A stretch of DNA of 64,000 bases, taken from positions 5,828,001 to 5,892,000 of the forward strand of contig NZ_FMHY01000002.1 in the NCBI RefSeq assembly GCF_900090225.1. The letters are read 5' to 3'. The position numbers and the translations under genes were made by a program. This document shows positions 41,710-49,877 of this stretch, one piece after another. Source of the stretch: Micromonospora eburnea. Lineage in GTDB: Bacteria; Actinomycetota; Actinomycetes; Mycobacteriales; Micromonosporaceae. The notes beneath the pieces were generated by a model. That model saw only the letters and a list, made by a program, of their open reading frames with translations. It was not told the origin of the DNA and did no database searches. How positions within the stretch are numbered: the stretch's first letter is position 1; every line of letters starts with the position of its first letter.

Positions 41710-42638
41710 GCCGGGACCCCCTTCGAGCGCAGGGCCACCAGCCGCTCCGCGGTGCGCAGCGCGGCCGAGGTCATGATGTCCAGGTTCCCGGCGTACGCGG
41801 GCAGGTAGTGTCCGGCGCCGGAGACCTCAAGGAAGACCGAGACCTGGAGCCCGGTGAACGTCCGCCCCAGCGCCGGCACGTACGCCTCGACCCGGTCGAA
41901 CTGCACGTCCTGCTTGAGCCGGTAGCCCGGGACGTACTCCTGCACGGCCCTCACCATGTCGGCCACCGAGGCGGCGACGGCGGCCCGGTCGGCGTCGGCG
42001 TCGGGGCAGAGGCAGTAGACGGTGTCCCGCATCAGCAGCGGCGGGTCGGCCGGGTTCAGCACGATGATCGCCTTGCCGCGCTCGGCACCGCCGACCACCT
42101 CGATCGCTCGCGCGGTGGTCTCGGTGAACTCGTCGATGTTGGCCCGGGTGCCCGGTCCGGCCGACTTCGAGGCGATCGAGGCGACGATCTCCCCGTACGC
42201 CACCGGGGTGACCCGGCCGACGGCGTGCACGATCGGCACGGTCGCCTGCCCGCCGCAGGTCACCATGTTGACGCATCCCTCGTGCAGGTGCTCGTCGAGG
42301 TTGACCGGGGGCACCACGTACGGGCCGATGGCGGCCGGGGTCAGGTCGACCACGGTCCGACCGTGCGCCCGCAGCACCTCGTGGTGACGCCGGTGCGCGC
42401 CGGCCGAGGTGGCGTCGAAGACCAACTCGACGTCGGCGAACTCCGGCAGCGCCACCAGGCCGTCCACGCCCTCGGCGGTGGTCGCCATGCCGAGCCGGCG
42501 GGCCCGGGCGAGGCCGTCCGAGGCCGGGTCGATGCCGGCCATCGCCACCATCCGCAGGCTGTCACTCAGCCGCAGCACCTTGATCATCAGGTCGGTGCCG
42601 ATGTTGCCCGACCCGAGCACCGCCACGCCGACGGTCAT
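41706..42638 (-). CDS. Acetaldehyde dehydrogenase (acylating), DmpF type
   Basis: A 310-residue NAD-dependent enzyme. A Rossmann start (VAVLGSGNIGTDLMIKVLR), catalytic Cys128 in NMVTCGGQATVP and an FLEVSGAGHYLPAYAGNLDIMTSAA end identify it. It converts acetaldehyde channelled from the aldolase to acetyl-CoA. The start has AAGGAGG directly upstream and overlaps the hydratase stop by four bases; its end overlaps the aldolase start. Confidence 0.93.
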   Translation of the reverse strand: MTVGVAVLGSGNIGTDLMIKVLRLSDSLRMVAMAGIDPASDGLARARRLGMATTAEGVDGLVALPEFADVELVFDATSAGAHRRHHEVLRAHGRTVVDLTPAAIGPYVVPPVNLDEHLHEGCVNMVTCGGQATVPIVHAVGRVTPVAYGEIVASIASKSAGPGTRANIDEFTETTARAIEVVGGAERGKAIIVLNPADPPLLMRDTVYCLCPDADADRAAVAASVADMVRAVQEYVPGYRLKQDVQFDRVEAYVPALGRTFTGLQVSVFLEVSGAGHYLPAYAGNLDIMTSAALRTAERLVALRSKGVPA

Positions 42639-43432
42639 GAGGCCTCCTTGGAGAAACAGGTACGCACCGAGCCGAGCCCGGAGATCCGCGCCTCGTACGC
42701 GGCGCCGGGGGTGACCGGCACCATCGGGCCGAGCGCCCCGGAGAGCACCACGTCCCCGGCGCGCAGCGGGTCGCCCGCGTGGGCCATCGTCCCGGCCAGC
42801 CACTGCAACGCGTGCAGCGGATTGCCGAGGCAGGCCGCCCCGGCGCCGACCGACACCGGCTCCCCGGCGTGTTCCAGCACCATCCCGCACAGCCGCAGGT
42901 CGACGTCGGCGAGCCGGCGGGGCGCGGTGCCGAGCACGAAGAGGCCGCTGGAGGCGTTGTCCGCCACGGTGTCCACGATGGAGATGTCCCACCCGGCGAT
43001 CCGCGAGTCGACGATCTCGATGGCCGGCAGCACGTGGTCCACGGCCCGGATCAGGTCGACGGCGGTGACCCGCTCGTCGGGCAGGTCCGCGCCGAGCACG
43101 AAGGCGATCTCCGCCTCCACCCGGGGCTGGAGCAGCCGACTCATCGGCACCTCGACGCCGTCGCCGACCGCCATGTCGTCGAAGAGCACCCCGAAGTCCG
43201 GCTGGAAGACGCCGAAGCTCTCCTGCACCGCCCGGGAGGTCAGCCCGATCTTCGCGCCCACCCGGCGGTGGCCCTTACCGAGCCGCTGCCGGGTGTAGAC
43301 CTGCTGCACCTGGTAGGCGGCCTCGATGTCACCCTCGGGCAGCAGCCGGCCCCGCAGCGGCGGGCACGGCTTCTCGTCCTGCCGGGCGACGGCCAGTTCC
43401 CGGTTTGCGGCCTCGATGTCGACGGTGGTCAT
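42635..43432 (-). CDS. 2-Oxopent-4-enoate hydratase
   Basis: A 265-residue MhpD/DmpE-type hydratase (GAKIGLTSRAVQESFGVFQPDFGVLF, LQPRVEAEIAFVLG with the ExE metal site, VADNASSGLFVLG). It adds water to 2-oxopent-4-enoate to give 4-hydroxy-2-oxovalerate. ATG 43432 has GAGGAG five bases upstream. The frame is open to 43522 through an intergenic repeat, which would add a repeat-encoded leader starting MSARSERADGARV; I do not include it. Confidence 0.88.
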   Translation of the reverse strand: MTTVDIEAANRELAVARQDEKPCPPLRGRLLPEGDIEAAYQVQQVYTRQRLGKGHRRVGAKIGLTSRAVQESFGVFQPDFGVLFDDMAVGDGVEVPMSRLLQPRVEAEIAFVLGADLPDERVTAVDLIRAVDHVLPAIEIVDSRIAGWDISIVDTVADNASSGLFVLGTAPRRLADVDLRLCGMVLEHAGEPVSVGAGAACLGNPLHALQWLAGTMAHAGDPLRAGDVVLSGALGPMVPVTPGAAYEARISGLGSVRTCFSKEAS

Positions 43433-43436
43433 CCCC

Positions 43437-43521
43437 GCTCCTCGCTGCGTTCGCTGACGGCTGCGGCCATTCTGCCCGCCACGGACACGCGCGCCGTCGG
43501 CTCGCTCGCTCCGCGCGCTCA
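43437..43521. repeat. Repeat-like spacer between aldehyde dehydrogenase and hydratase genes
   Basis: The minus strand reads GTGAGCGCGCGGAGCGAGCG..., then CCGACGGCGCGCGTGTCCGT, ending in AGCGAACGCAGCGAGGAGCG. Its first bases resemble the start of the units in the aldolase and kynU genes (GTGAGCGCGAGGAGTGAGCC), and they overlap the TGA of the dehydrogenase gene. It is the only long gap inside an otherwise overlapping operon. Confidence 0.6.
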
Positions 43522-45024
43522 CGAGAGATCCACGCAGACGTTGGTGAGTTCGGAGTAGAAGTCGAGGGAGTGGACGCCGCCCTCCCGGCCGATGCCGGAC
43601 GCCTTCACCCCGCCGAACGGGGTACGCAGGTCGCGCAGGAACCAGGTGTTGACCCAGACGATGCCGGCGTCCAGCCGGGACCCGGCCCGGTGCGCCCGGC
43701 CCACGTCCCGGGTCCAGACCGTCGCCGCCAGGCCGTAGTCGGTGCCGTTGGCCAGCGCGTACGCCTCGTCCTCGTCGTCGAAGGGCGCGACGTGGACCAC
43801 CGGACCGAAGATCTCCTCCCGGTTGGTGCGGGCGTCCGGCCCGAGCCCGGTCAGCACCGTGGGCCGCACGTACGCGCCGCCGTCGCGGGCGTCGCCGAAG
43901 CGGGGCGCCCCGCCACCGGCGCGCACCTCGGCGCCCTCGGTGCGGGCCAGCTCATAGTGGCCGAGCACCTTGTCCCGGTGGGTGTGCGAGATCAACGGCA
44001 TGTTCACCGTGGCCTCGTCCGCCGGCCAGCCGTACGCCAGCTCGTCGGCCCGCTTGGCCAGCCGCGCGGTGAACTCCTCGAAAACCGGCCGCTGCACGTA
44101 GATCCGCTCGGTGCAGAGGCAGACCTGGCCGCCGTTCGTGAAGCTGGACCGGACCGAGCCGGCGACCGCCGCGTCCAGGTCGGCGTCGGCGAAGACCAGC
44201 CCGGCGTTCTTGCCGCCCAGCTCGAAGCTGACCGCCTTCACCCCGTCCGCGGCGGCCCGCATGATGGCGCTGCCGGTGGCCGACTCCCCGGTGAAGGTGA
44301 TCGCGTCCACGCCCGGGTGCCGGGTGAGGAACTCGCCGGCCGAGTCGGGCCCGAAGCCGTGCACCAGGTTGAACACACCCTCCGGTACGCCGGCGGCGGC
44401 CATCACCTCGGCGAGCAGGGTGGCCGAGGCGGGGGTCTCCTCGCTGGGCTTGACCACCACCGCGTTGCCACAGGCCAGGGCGGGGGCGACCTTCCAGGTG
44501 AGCAGGAGCAGCGGCAGGTTCCACGGCACGATCACCGCCACCACGCCGACCGGCTTGCGGACCGCGTAGTTCAGCGCCCGGCCGCCGGCCGGGGTGACCG
44601 TGGTGAACGACTCGGTCGGGGCGGTCGCCACGATCTCGGCGAACGCCCGGAAGTTGGCCGCGCCGCGCGGGATGTCCAGCGTACGGGCCTGGGAGATGGC
44701 CTTGCCGGTGTCGGCGACCTCGGCGGTGACCAGATCGTCGAAGCGCCGTTCCAGCTCGTCGGCGACCCGGCGGAGCACCTCGGCGCGCTCCCGCTCCCCC
44801 ATCCGGCCCCACGGGCCGCGCAGCGCCGCCCGGGCGGCGGCCACCGCGTCGTCCACCACGGACGAGGGCGCCTCGACCACCTCGAAGACCGGCTCGCCGG
44901 TCACCGGGCTGCGCTTGGTGAACCGCCGCCCGATATCCACAAAGGAACCGCCGACGAAGTTGCGCAGCAGGCCCGGTCCGTCCGGCGCGTGCCCGGCCAT
45001 CAGCCGCGGATCCCAGAGAGTCAT
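43519..45024 (-). CDS. 2-Aminomuconate/2-hydroxymuconate semialdehyde dehydrogenase
   Basis: A 501-residue ALDH-superfamily enzyme with catalytic C302 (NGGQVCLCTERIYV), general base E268 (FELGGKNAG) and the PWNLPLLLLTWK NAD-binding region. In this operon it should oxidise 2-aminomuconate 6-semialdehyde, made by ACMSD, to 2-aminomuconate. GGAGGCGG lies just before ATG 45024, which overlaps the kmo stop by four bases. Confidence 0.92.
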   Translation of the reverse strand: MTLWDPRLMAGHAPDGPGLLRNFVGGSFVDIGRRFTKRSPVTGEPVFEVVEAPSSVVDDAVAAARAALRGPWGRMGERERAEVLRRVADELERRFDDLVTAEVADTGKAISQARTLDIPRGAANFRAFAEIVATAPTESFTTVTPAGGRALNYAVRKPVGVVAVIVPWNLPLLLLTWKVAPALACGNAVVVKPSEETPASATLLAEVMAAAGVPEGVFNLVHGFGPDSAGEFLTRHPGVDAITFTGESATGSAIMRAAADGVKAVSFELGGKNAGLVFADADLDAAVAGSVRSSFTNGGQVCLCTERIYVQRPVFEEFTARLAKRADELAYGWPADEATVNMPLISHTHRDKVLGHYELARTEGAEVRAGGGAPRFGDARDGGAYVRPTVLTGLGPDARTNREEIFGPVVHVAPFDDEDEAYALANGTDYGLAATVWTRDVGRAHRAGSRLDAGIVWVNTWFLRDLRTPFGGVKASGIGREGGVHSLDFYSELTNVCVDLS

Positions 45025-46352
45025 CGCCGCCTCCCCCGGCCGAACGCGATCGCCGCCCCGGCCAGTGCCGCCACCGCGCCGGCCGCCACCGCACCCAGCA
45101 CCTGGTACTGCCGGCGCACCCGGCGGCGCACCTGCGCGTACGGGGTGGTGGAGAAGGAGACCAGCTCGTACTGCGACGCGTACCGGCCGGGCAGGGCCCG
45201 CTCCAGGGCGTGCTCGATCTTCTTGCGGGTCTGGAACACCGGGGAGGCGACCTTGTCCCGCATCTCCACGAAGTTGGCCAGCGCCATCCGGGCGATCGCC
45301 TCGGCGTTGGCCTGCCGCCGCCGCTGGTACAGCGGCAGCGCCGCCGACCAGTCGTCGCCGCACTCGTCCAGGCAGCGGTCCAGCTCGACCACGTCCTCGA
45401 ACGCGCAGTTGGCGCCCTGGCCGTAGAACGGCACGATGGCGTGCGCCGCGTCGCCGAGTAGGCCGACCTTCCCGGCCACCTGCCACGGGGTGCAGCGGAC
45501 CGTGCCGAGCACGCCGACCGGGTTGTGCTGGTAGTCGTCGACCAGGTTCGGGGCGAGCGGGATCAGGTCCGGGTAGTGAATGGCGAAGTACCGCTCGATG
45601 GCGGCCGGGCTGCCCAGCGACGCGAAGCTCGCGGTGCCGTGGGTGGGCCAGAAGAGCGTGCAGGTGAACGACCGGTCCGGGTTGGGCAGGGCGATCATCA
45701 TCGAGGTGCCGCGCGGCCAGATGTGCAGGGCGCCCGGATCCAGGGCGAAGTCGCCGCCGAGCGGCGGGATGGTGAGTTCCTTGTAGCCGTAGTCGAGGAA
45801 GTCCAGGCTCTCGGTCAGCGCGCCGTACCCGAGGAGCTGCCCGCGCACGGCGGAGCCGGCGCCGTCGGCGCCGAGCACGACCGACGCGGCGGCGCTGACC
45901 TTGCCCTGCGGGGTCTCGAAGGTCATCTCGCCGTTGGCCGGGTCGAGCCCGACCAGGCGGTGGTCGAAGGCGACCCGCACGCCCGGCAGCGCGGCGGCGG
46001 CGTTCAGCAGCGCGTTGTTCAGCGCCCCCCGGCTGATCGAGTTGATCGCCCGGTCGCCGCCACTGCTGTACGACTGGAACTGCGGCTCCCCCTCGACCGG
46101 GTGGATCATCCGGCCGCGCATCGGCAGCGCGTCCGCCATCACCTGCCGCTCCAGCCCGATCCGGCGCAGCGCGTCGAGGCCGCGCTCGGAGAGCGCCAGG
46201 TTGATCGAGCGACCTCGCTCCACCCGCCCGGTACGCGGGTCCGGCCGCCGCTCGTAGAGGGCCACCGGATAGCCGCGCCGGGCCAGGTAGCAGGCCAGCA
46301 GGCAGCCGGCCAGCCCGGCCCCGACGACGGCGATCTCCTCGCGCTCGCTCAC
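45021..46352 (-). CDS. kmo: Kynurenine 3-monooxygenase
   Basis: A 443-residue FAD monooxygenase. GAGLAGCLLACYLARRG binds the dinucleotide (about 11-27), DG in VLGADGAGSAVR and GDAAHAIVPFYGQGANCAFEDV bind FAD. It hydroxylates kynurenine to 3-hydroxykynurenine. The last 30 residues are a hydrophobic helix flanked by Arg runs (VLGAVAAGAVAALAGAAIAFGRGRRR), so the enzyme is probably tail-anchored, as in eukaryotic KMO. GTG start overlaps the kynU stop (GTGA). Confidence 0.94.
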   Translation of the reverse strand: MSEREEIAVVGAGLAGCLLACYLARRGYPVALYERRPDPRTGRVERGRSINLALSERGLDALRRIGLERQVMADALPMRGRMIHPVEGEPQFQSYSSGGDRAINSISRGALNNALLNAAAALPGVRVAFDHRLVGLDPANGEMTFETPQGKVSAAASVVLGADGAGSAVRGQLLGYGALTESLDFLDYGYKELTIPPLGGDFALDPGALHIWPRGTSMMIALPNPDRSFTCTLFWPTHGTASFASLGSPAAIERYFAIHYPDLIPLAPNLVDDYQHNPVGVLGTVRCTPWQVAGKVGLLGDAAHAIVPFYGQGANCAFEDVVELDRCLDECGDDWSAALPLYQRRRQANAEAIARMALANFVEMRDKVASPVFQTRKKIEHALERALPGRYASQYELVSFSTTPYAQVRRRVRRQYQVLGAVAAGAVAALAGAAIAFGRGRRR

Positions 46353-47683
46353 CGGGTCACCTCCACCGTCGCGGCCAGCGCGTCGGCGACCCGCCAGCAG
46401 TCGTGGTACGTCGAGTAGAGCGGCACCGGGGCGAACCGGACGATGTCCGGCTCCCGCGCGTCGGCGATCACGCCGTGCTCGTGCCGCAGCCGTTTGGTCA
46501 GCTCGTTGGCGCTGCCCACCATGCCCCCGTCCGTTCGCGACCGCGAGGCTCGCAAACCCGGCTCACTCCTCGCGCCCACCCCGATCCGGACGGAGAGCTG
46601 GCAGCCCCGGCGGGCCGGGTCGCGCGGGGTGACCACGGCCAGCGGCCGGTCGGCGGTCACCTCGTCCAGCAGCCGCTCCAGGTAGCCGGTGAGCCGGAGG
46701 CTGCGTTCCCGCAGCGCCGGCATGCCGACCGAGTCGAACAGCTCCAGCGAGGTACGCACCGGACCCATCGCGAAGATCGGCGGGTTGGAGATCTGCCACG
46801 CCTCGACGGTGGCCGGCGGCCGGGAGACGGGGGTCATCTCGAACCGGGTCGCCGCCTCCGTGCTCCACCAGCCCTCGAAGCGGGGCCGGGCGGGGTCGCC
46901 GAGGTGGCGCTCGTGGACGAAGACGCCGGCGAGGGCGCCGGGCCCCGAGTTGAGGTACTTGTACGAGCACCAGGCGGCGAAGTCGACGTCCCAGTCGTGC
47001 AGGGCCAGGGGCACGTTGCCGACCGCGTGCGCCAGGTCCCAGCCGACCACCGCCCCGGCGGCCCGCCCGGCGGCGGTGATCGCCGGGATGTCCATCAGCT
47101 CGCCGGTCAGGTAGTTGACCCCGCCGAGCAGCACCAGCGCTACCGTGTGCCCCTCGGCGGCGAGGAAGTCGAGGACGTCCCGCGTACGCAGGGTGTCCTC
47201 GCCCGGGCGCGGCTTGAGCCGTACCACCACGGCGTCCGGGTCGAGACCGTGGAAGCGGGCCTGGCTGCGCACGGCGTAGCTGTCCGAGGGGAAGGCGCTG
47301 TCCTCGATGACGATCCGGGTCCGCTCGCCGGCCGGTCGGTAGAAGCTCACCATCAGCAGGTGCAGGTTGACGGTGAGGGAGTTCATCACCACGGTCTCCG
47401 CGGGGAGCGCGCCGACCAGTCGCGCGGCCGGCGCGGTCAACAGTTCGTGGTACGGCAGCCAGGGGCGTTCCGCCTCCACGTGCCCCTCCACGCCCAACTG
47501 TCGCCAGGCGTCCAGGTCGGCGAGGAGTTCGTCCCGGGTGGCCCGGGGTTGCAGGCCCAACGAGTTGCCGGCCAGGTACGCCACCTCGGGGTAGCGCCCA
47601 CCCTCGGCGGGCGGCACGTGGAACAGGTGCCGGTGCCCGGGGTCGGCGGCGTCGAGCTCTCGGGCCGCTGCTTCGGTCTGCAT
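46349..47683 (-). CDS. kynU: Kynureninase with a repeat-derived insertion
   Basis: A 444-residue PLP enzyme. Lys242 (CSYKYLNSGPGA) should hold PLP, with the phosphate-binding NSLTVNLH and WDLAHAVGN motifs. It cleaves 3-hydroxykynurenine to 3-hydroxyanthranilate and alanine. Residues about 368-389 (GVGARSEPGLRASRSRTDGG) come from the same dispersed repeat as the aldolase tail. They sit in a surface loop of the small domain between two conserved segments (CQLSVRI and ANELTKRLRHEHGVIADAREPDIVR). The frame is kept. Confidence 0.93.
   Translation of the reverse strand: MQTEAAARELDAADPGHRHLFHVPPAEGGRYPEVAYLAGNSLGLQPRATRDELLADLDAWRQLGVEGHVEAERPWLPYHELLTAPAARLVGALPAETVVMNSLTVNLHLLMVSFYRPAGERTRIVIEDSAFPSDSYAVRSQARFHGLDPDAVVVRLKPRPGEDTLRTRDVLDFLAAEGHTVALVLLGGVNYLTGELMDIPAITAAGRAAGAVVGWDLAHAVGNVPLALHDWDVDFAAWCSYKYLNSGPGALAGVFVHERHLGDPARPRFEGWWSTEAATRFEMTPVSRPPATVEAWQISNPPIFAMGPVRTSLELFDSVGMPALRERSLRLTGYLERLLDEVTADRPLAVVTPRDPARRGCQLSVRIGVGARSEPGLRASRSRTDGGMVGSANELTKRLRHEHGVIADAREPDIVRFAPVPLYSTYHDCWRVADALAATVEVTR
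46528..46576 (-). repeat. Dispersed SARSEPGLRA-type repeat inside kynU
   Basis: About 49 bases (CGTTCGCGACCGCGAGGCTC..., to ...ACTCCTCGCGC) match the aldolase tandem units with a few differences. The position is internal to the kynU reading frame and in the same orientation relative to transcription. Confidence 0.9.
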
Positions 47684-47697
47684 GTCCTTCTCTCCGC

Positions 47698-48582
47698 TCA
47701 CATCGCGGTCCGGGCGGACCACAGCTCGGGGAAGACCACCCGGGCCATGCTGCGCTGCAACCAGGCCAGCCCGGCGGAGCCGCCGCTGCCGACCTTGGCG
47801 CCCATGGTGCGCTGCACCGCCTTGACGTGGTGCCAGCGCCAGTCACCGAACCGCTCGGCCACCTCGGTCAGCGCCTCGCCGAGCAGCCGCAGGTGGTTGT
47901 CCGGGCCGCCGTCGGCGTAGACCCGCACCCAGGCCGCCTCGACCGCCGGATGCGACTCGTGCTCGGTCGTCACGTCCCGGCCGAGCAGCTCGGCGGGAAG
48001 CTCGAAGCCGCGCCGGGCGAGCAGGGCCACCACGTCGTCCCAGAGGCTCGGCGCGGCGATGGCCGCGGTCAGCTCCGCGTACACCTCGGTCTGCCGGCGG
48101 AACGGGCGGATCAGCGCCGGGTCCCGGAGGCCGAGCAGGAATTCGAGTTGCCGGTACATCGCGGACTGGAAGCCGGAGCCCTCGCCGAGCCGGTCGCGGA
48201 AGCGGTTGAAGTCGGCCGGGGTCATCCAGCGCAGTCCCTGCCAGGCGGCGTTGAGCCCTTCCAGGTGCAGGGCCGCCCGGCGCAGCGGGGGCAGCGCCTC
48301 CCAGATCCGGTTGGCTCGCAGCTCCCGCTGGGCGTGCCGCAGCTCGTGGCAGGTCAGCCCGAAGTACAGCTCCATGATCTGGCTGACCATCAGGAAGGAC
48401 ATCTCGCCCGGGTCGTCGCTGAGCGGCTGCTGCAACCGGTGCAGCGAACTGGCCCGCACGTACGCGTCGTAGGGCACCCGCTCGGCGAACTCCAGCGTTG
48501 GTTCGCCGCCGTTGCGTGCCGCTCGCTCCGCCCGTTGACGCGGAGTCGCCGGACGTACCGCCGCTGTCTGTTTCACCGTCAT
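47698..48582 (-). CDS. kynA: Tryptophan 2,3-dioxygenase
   Basis: A 294-residue haem dioxygenase. YDAYVRASSLHRLQQPLS, MSFLMVSQIMELYFGLTCHEL and the proximal His region GDWRWHHVKAVQRTMGAKVGSGGSAGLAWL are all family hallmarks. It makes N-formylkynurenine from tryptophan and is the first gene of the operon, 15 bases ahead of kynU. GGAGGGAG lies immediately before the ATG. The divergent Lrp-type regulator begins 126 bases away. Confidence 0.95.
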   Translation of the reverse strand: MTVKQTAAVRPATPRQRAERAARNGGEPTLEFAERVPYDAYVRASSLHRLQQPLSDDPGEMSFLMVSQIMELYFGLTCHELRHAQRELRANRIWEALPPLRRAALHLEGLNAAWQGLRWMTPADFNRFRDRLGEGSGFQSAMYRQLEFLLGLRDPALIRPFRRQTEVYAELTAAIAAPSLWDDVVALLARRGFELPAELLGRDVTTEHESHPAVEAAWVRVYADGGPDNHLRLLGEALTEVAERFGDWRWHHVKAVQRTMGAKVGSGGSAGLAWLQRSMARVVFPELWSARTAM

Positions 48583-48707
48583 CTCCCTCCGAACGCCGGG
48601 TAGACGACATGATCCCGCCAGTGGATCCGCCGATGGAATGCCTGTTCAACGGCGGTACGGTGGTTCGACCTGCCGGTCGGAAGGCCGCTGGGACCACGGG
48701 TTCACGA

Positions 48708-49193
48708 ATGAAAGGTCACGCATTGGACGACATGGACTGGGCGCTGCTGCGCGAACTCCAGGCCGACGCCCGGCTCTCGTTCAGCGAGCTGTCCCGACGG
48801 GTGCACCTGTCCCCACCGGCGGTGGCCGAGCGGGTCCGTCGGCTGGAGGAGTCCGGCGTGATCACCGGCTACCACGCGCACGTGGACCTGACTCGCGCCG
48901 GGCGGACCGTGGTCGCCATGATCCGGATGTCCTGCTACGGGTCACGTTGCATCCTCAACGACCCGGAGGTGGCGGGCTGGCCCGAGATCATGGAGATCCA
49001 CCGGATCACCGGCGACGCGTGCAGCATGCTGAAGGTGGCGGCGGGCTCGATCGACGAGTTCGAGGCCGTCATCGACCGACTCGCCCCGTACGGCCAGCCG
49101 TCCAGCACGATGGTCCTCTCCACCCCGCTGGAGTGGCACCCGGTCGCCCCGCTCCCGTCCGCCGGCCGCACCCCACCCACCCGCCGCCGCTGA
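48708..49193 (+). CDS. Lrp/AsnC-family regulator of the kynurenine operon
   Basis: ATG 48708 gives 161 residues: an N-terminal HTH (LDDMDWALLRELQADARLSFSELSRRVHLSPPAVAERVRRLEESGVITGY) and a C-terminal RAM/ligand-binding domain (HRITGDACSMLKVAAGSIDEFEAVIDRL). It is divergent from kynA. In Pseudomonas and others an Lrp-type KynR activates kyn genes in response to kynurenine, so this is the probable local regulator. I see no clear operator in the 125-base spacer. Confidence 0.88.
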   Translation: MKGHALDDMDWALLRELQADARLSFSELSRRVHLSPPAVAERVRRLEESGVITGYHAHVDLTRAGRTVVAMIRMSCYGSRCILNDPEVAGWPEIMEIHRITGDACSMLKVAAGSIDEFEAVIDRLAPYGQPSSTMVLSTPLEWHPVAPLPSAGRTPPTRRR

Positions 49194-49198
49194 GCCGC

Positions 49199-49250
49199 AA
49201 GGACGGGCCCCCTGTTAACGCCTCAGGTAGAGCAGGGGCCCCCTGTTAAC
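49199..49250. repeat. Dispersed GGGGCCCC/GTTAA repeat, copy 3
   Basis: AAGGACGGGCCCCCTGTTAA, then CGCCTCAGGTAGAGCA, then GGGGCCCCCTGTTAAC. It lies six bases beyond the stop codon of the Lrp-type regulator and is very similar to the copy inside cysG. Confidence 0.9.
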
Positions 49251-49354
49251 AGACCGAGCCCCGGGCCGCCCGGGTTTGGGGGGAGGGGAGGGGGAAAGCA
49301 GGGCGTGCTGCCTGTCAGCAGGATTCCGGCGCACCGCGTCGGGAGGGGGGAATC

Positions 49355-49864
49355 ATGCGAGGGCTCGTGTCACACCGTGCCCTGTCGGCCGTCCTGGGCG
49401 TGCTCGGACTGGTCGCGATGTTCGTCCTGATCACCGTAACCCCGGCCCGGGCCGGGGAGAACATCTTCGTCGAGGTCACGCCGAATCCCGCGCAGGCGGG
49501 CACCCGGGTGAACATCCGGGCCAGTTGCGACAACGCGAACAACCGGCAGGCCGAGGTGAACTCGGACGCCTTCGGGCGGGTGATGCTCCGTCCGGACAAC
49601 GGCTTCCTCACCGGGGCGGTGACCATCCCCGGTAACAAGCAGGCCGGTGACTTCCCGGTCGACCTGCGCTGTTCGAACGGGAACACCGCGTCGACGGTGC
49701 TCACCGTGCTGAACATGGCCCAGCCGAGCAAGGGCCCGGCCACCGGCGGCGGCGGCACCGCGGGCGGTCGGGGGGTGGGCTCCCTGCTGCTGGTCGGCGG
49801 CCTGGTCGCGGTGGCGGTGGTGGCCGGCGTCGGTGCCCGTCGCAAGACCGGGCCGCGCGTCTGA
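49355..49864 (+). CDS. Secreted surface protein with C-terminal membrane anchor
   Basis: A 169-residue protein with a signal peptide (MRGLVSHRALSAVLGVLGLVAMFVL, cleavage near PARAG). A beta-sandwich ectodomain has two Cys (ASCDN, LRCSN), and the end reads PSKGPATGGGG, a Gly-rich spacer, one helix (SLLLVGGLVAVAVVAGVGA) and RRKTGPRV. This is a cell-wall-sorting-like layout with PATG in place of LPxTG. The sortase gene begins 13 bases downstream. GGAGGGGGG precedes the ATG. Confidence 0.8.
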   Translation: MRGLVSHRALSAVLGVLGLVAMFVLITVTPARAGENIFVEVTPNPAQAGTRVNIRASCDNANNRQAEVNSDAFGRVMLRPDNGFLTGAVTIPGNKQAGDFPVDLRCSNGNTASTVLTVLNMAQPSKGPATGGGGTAGGRGVGSLLLVGGLVAVAVVAGVGARRKTGPRV

Positions 49865-49877
49865 CGAGGTACGGCCC

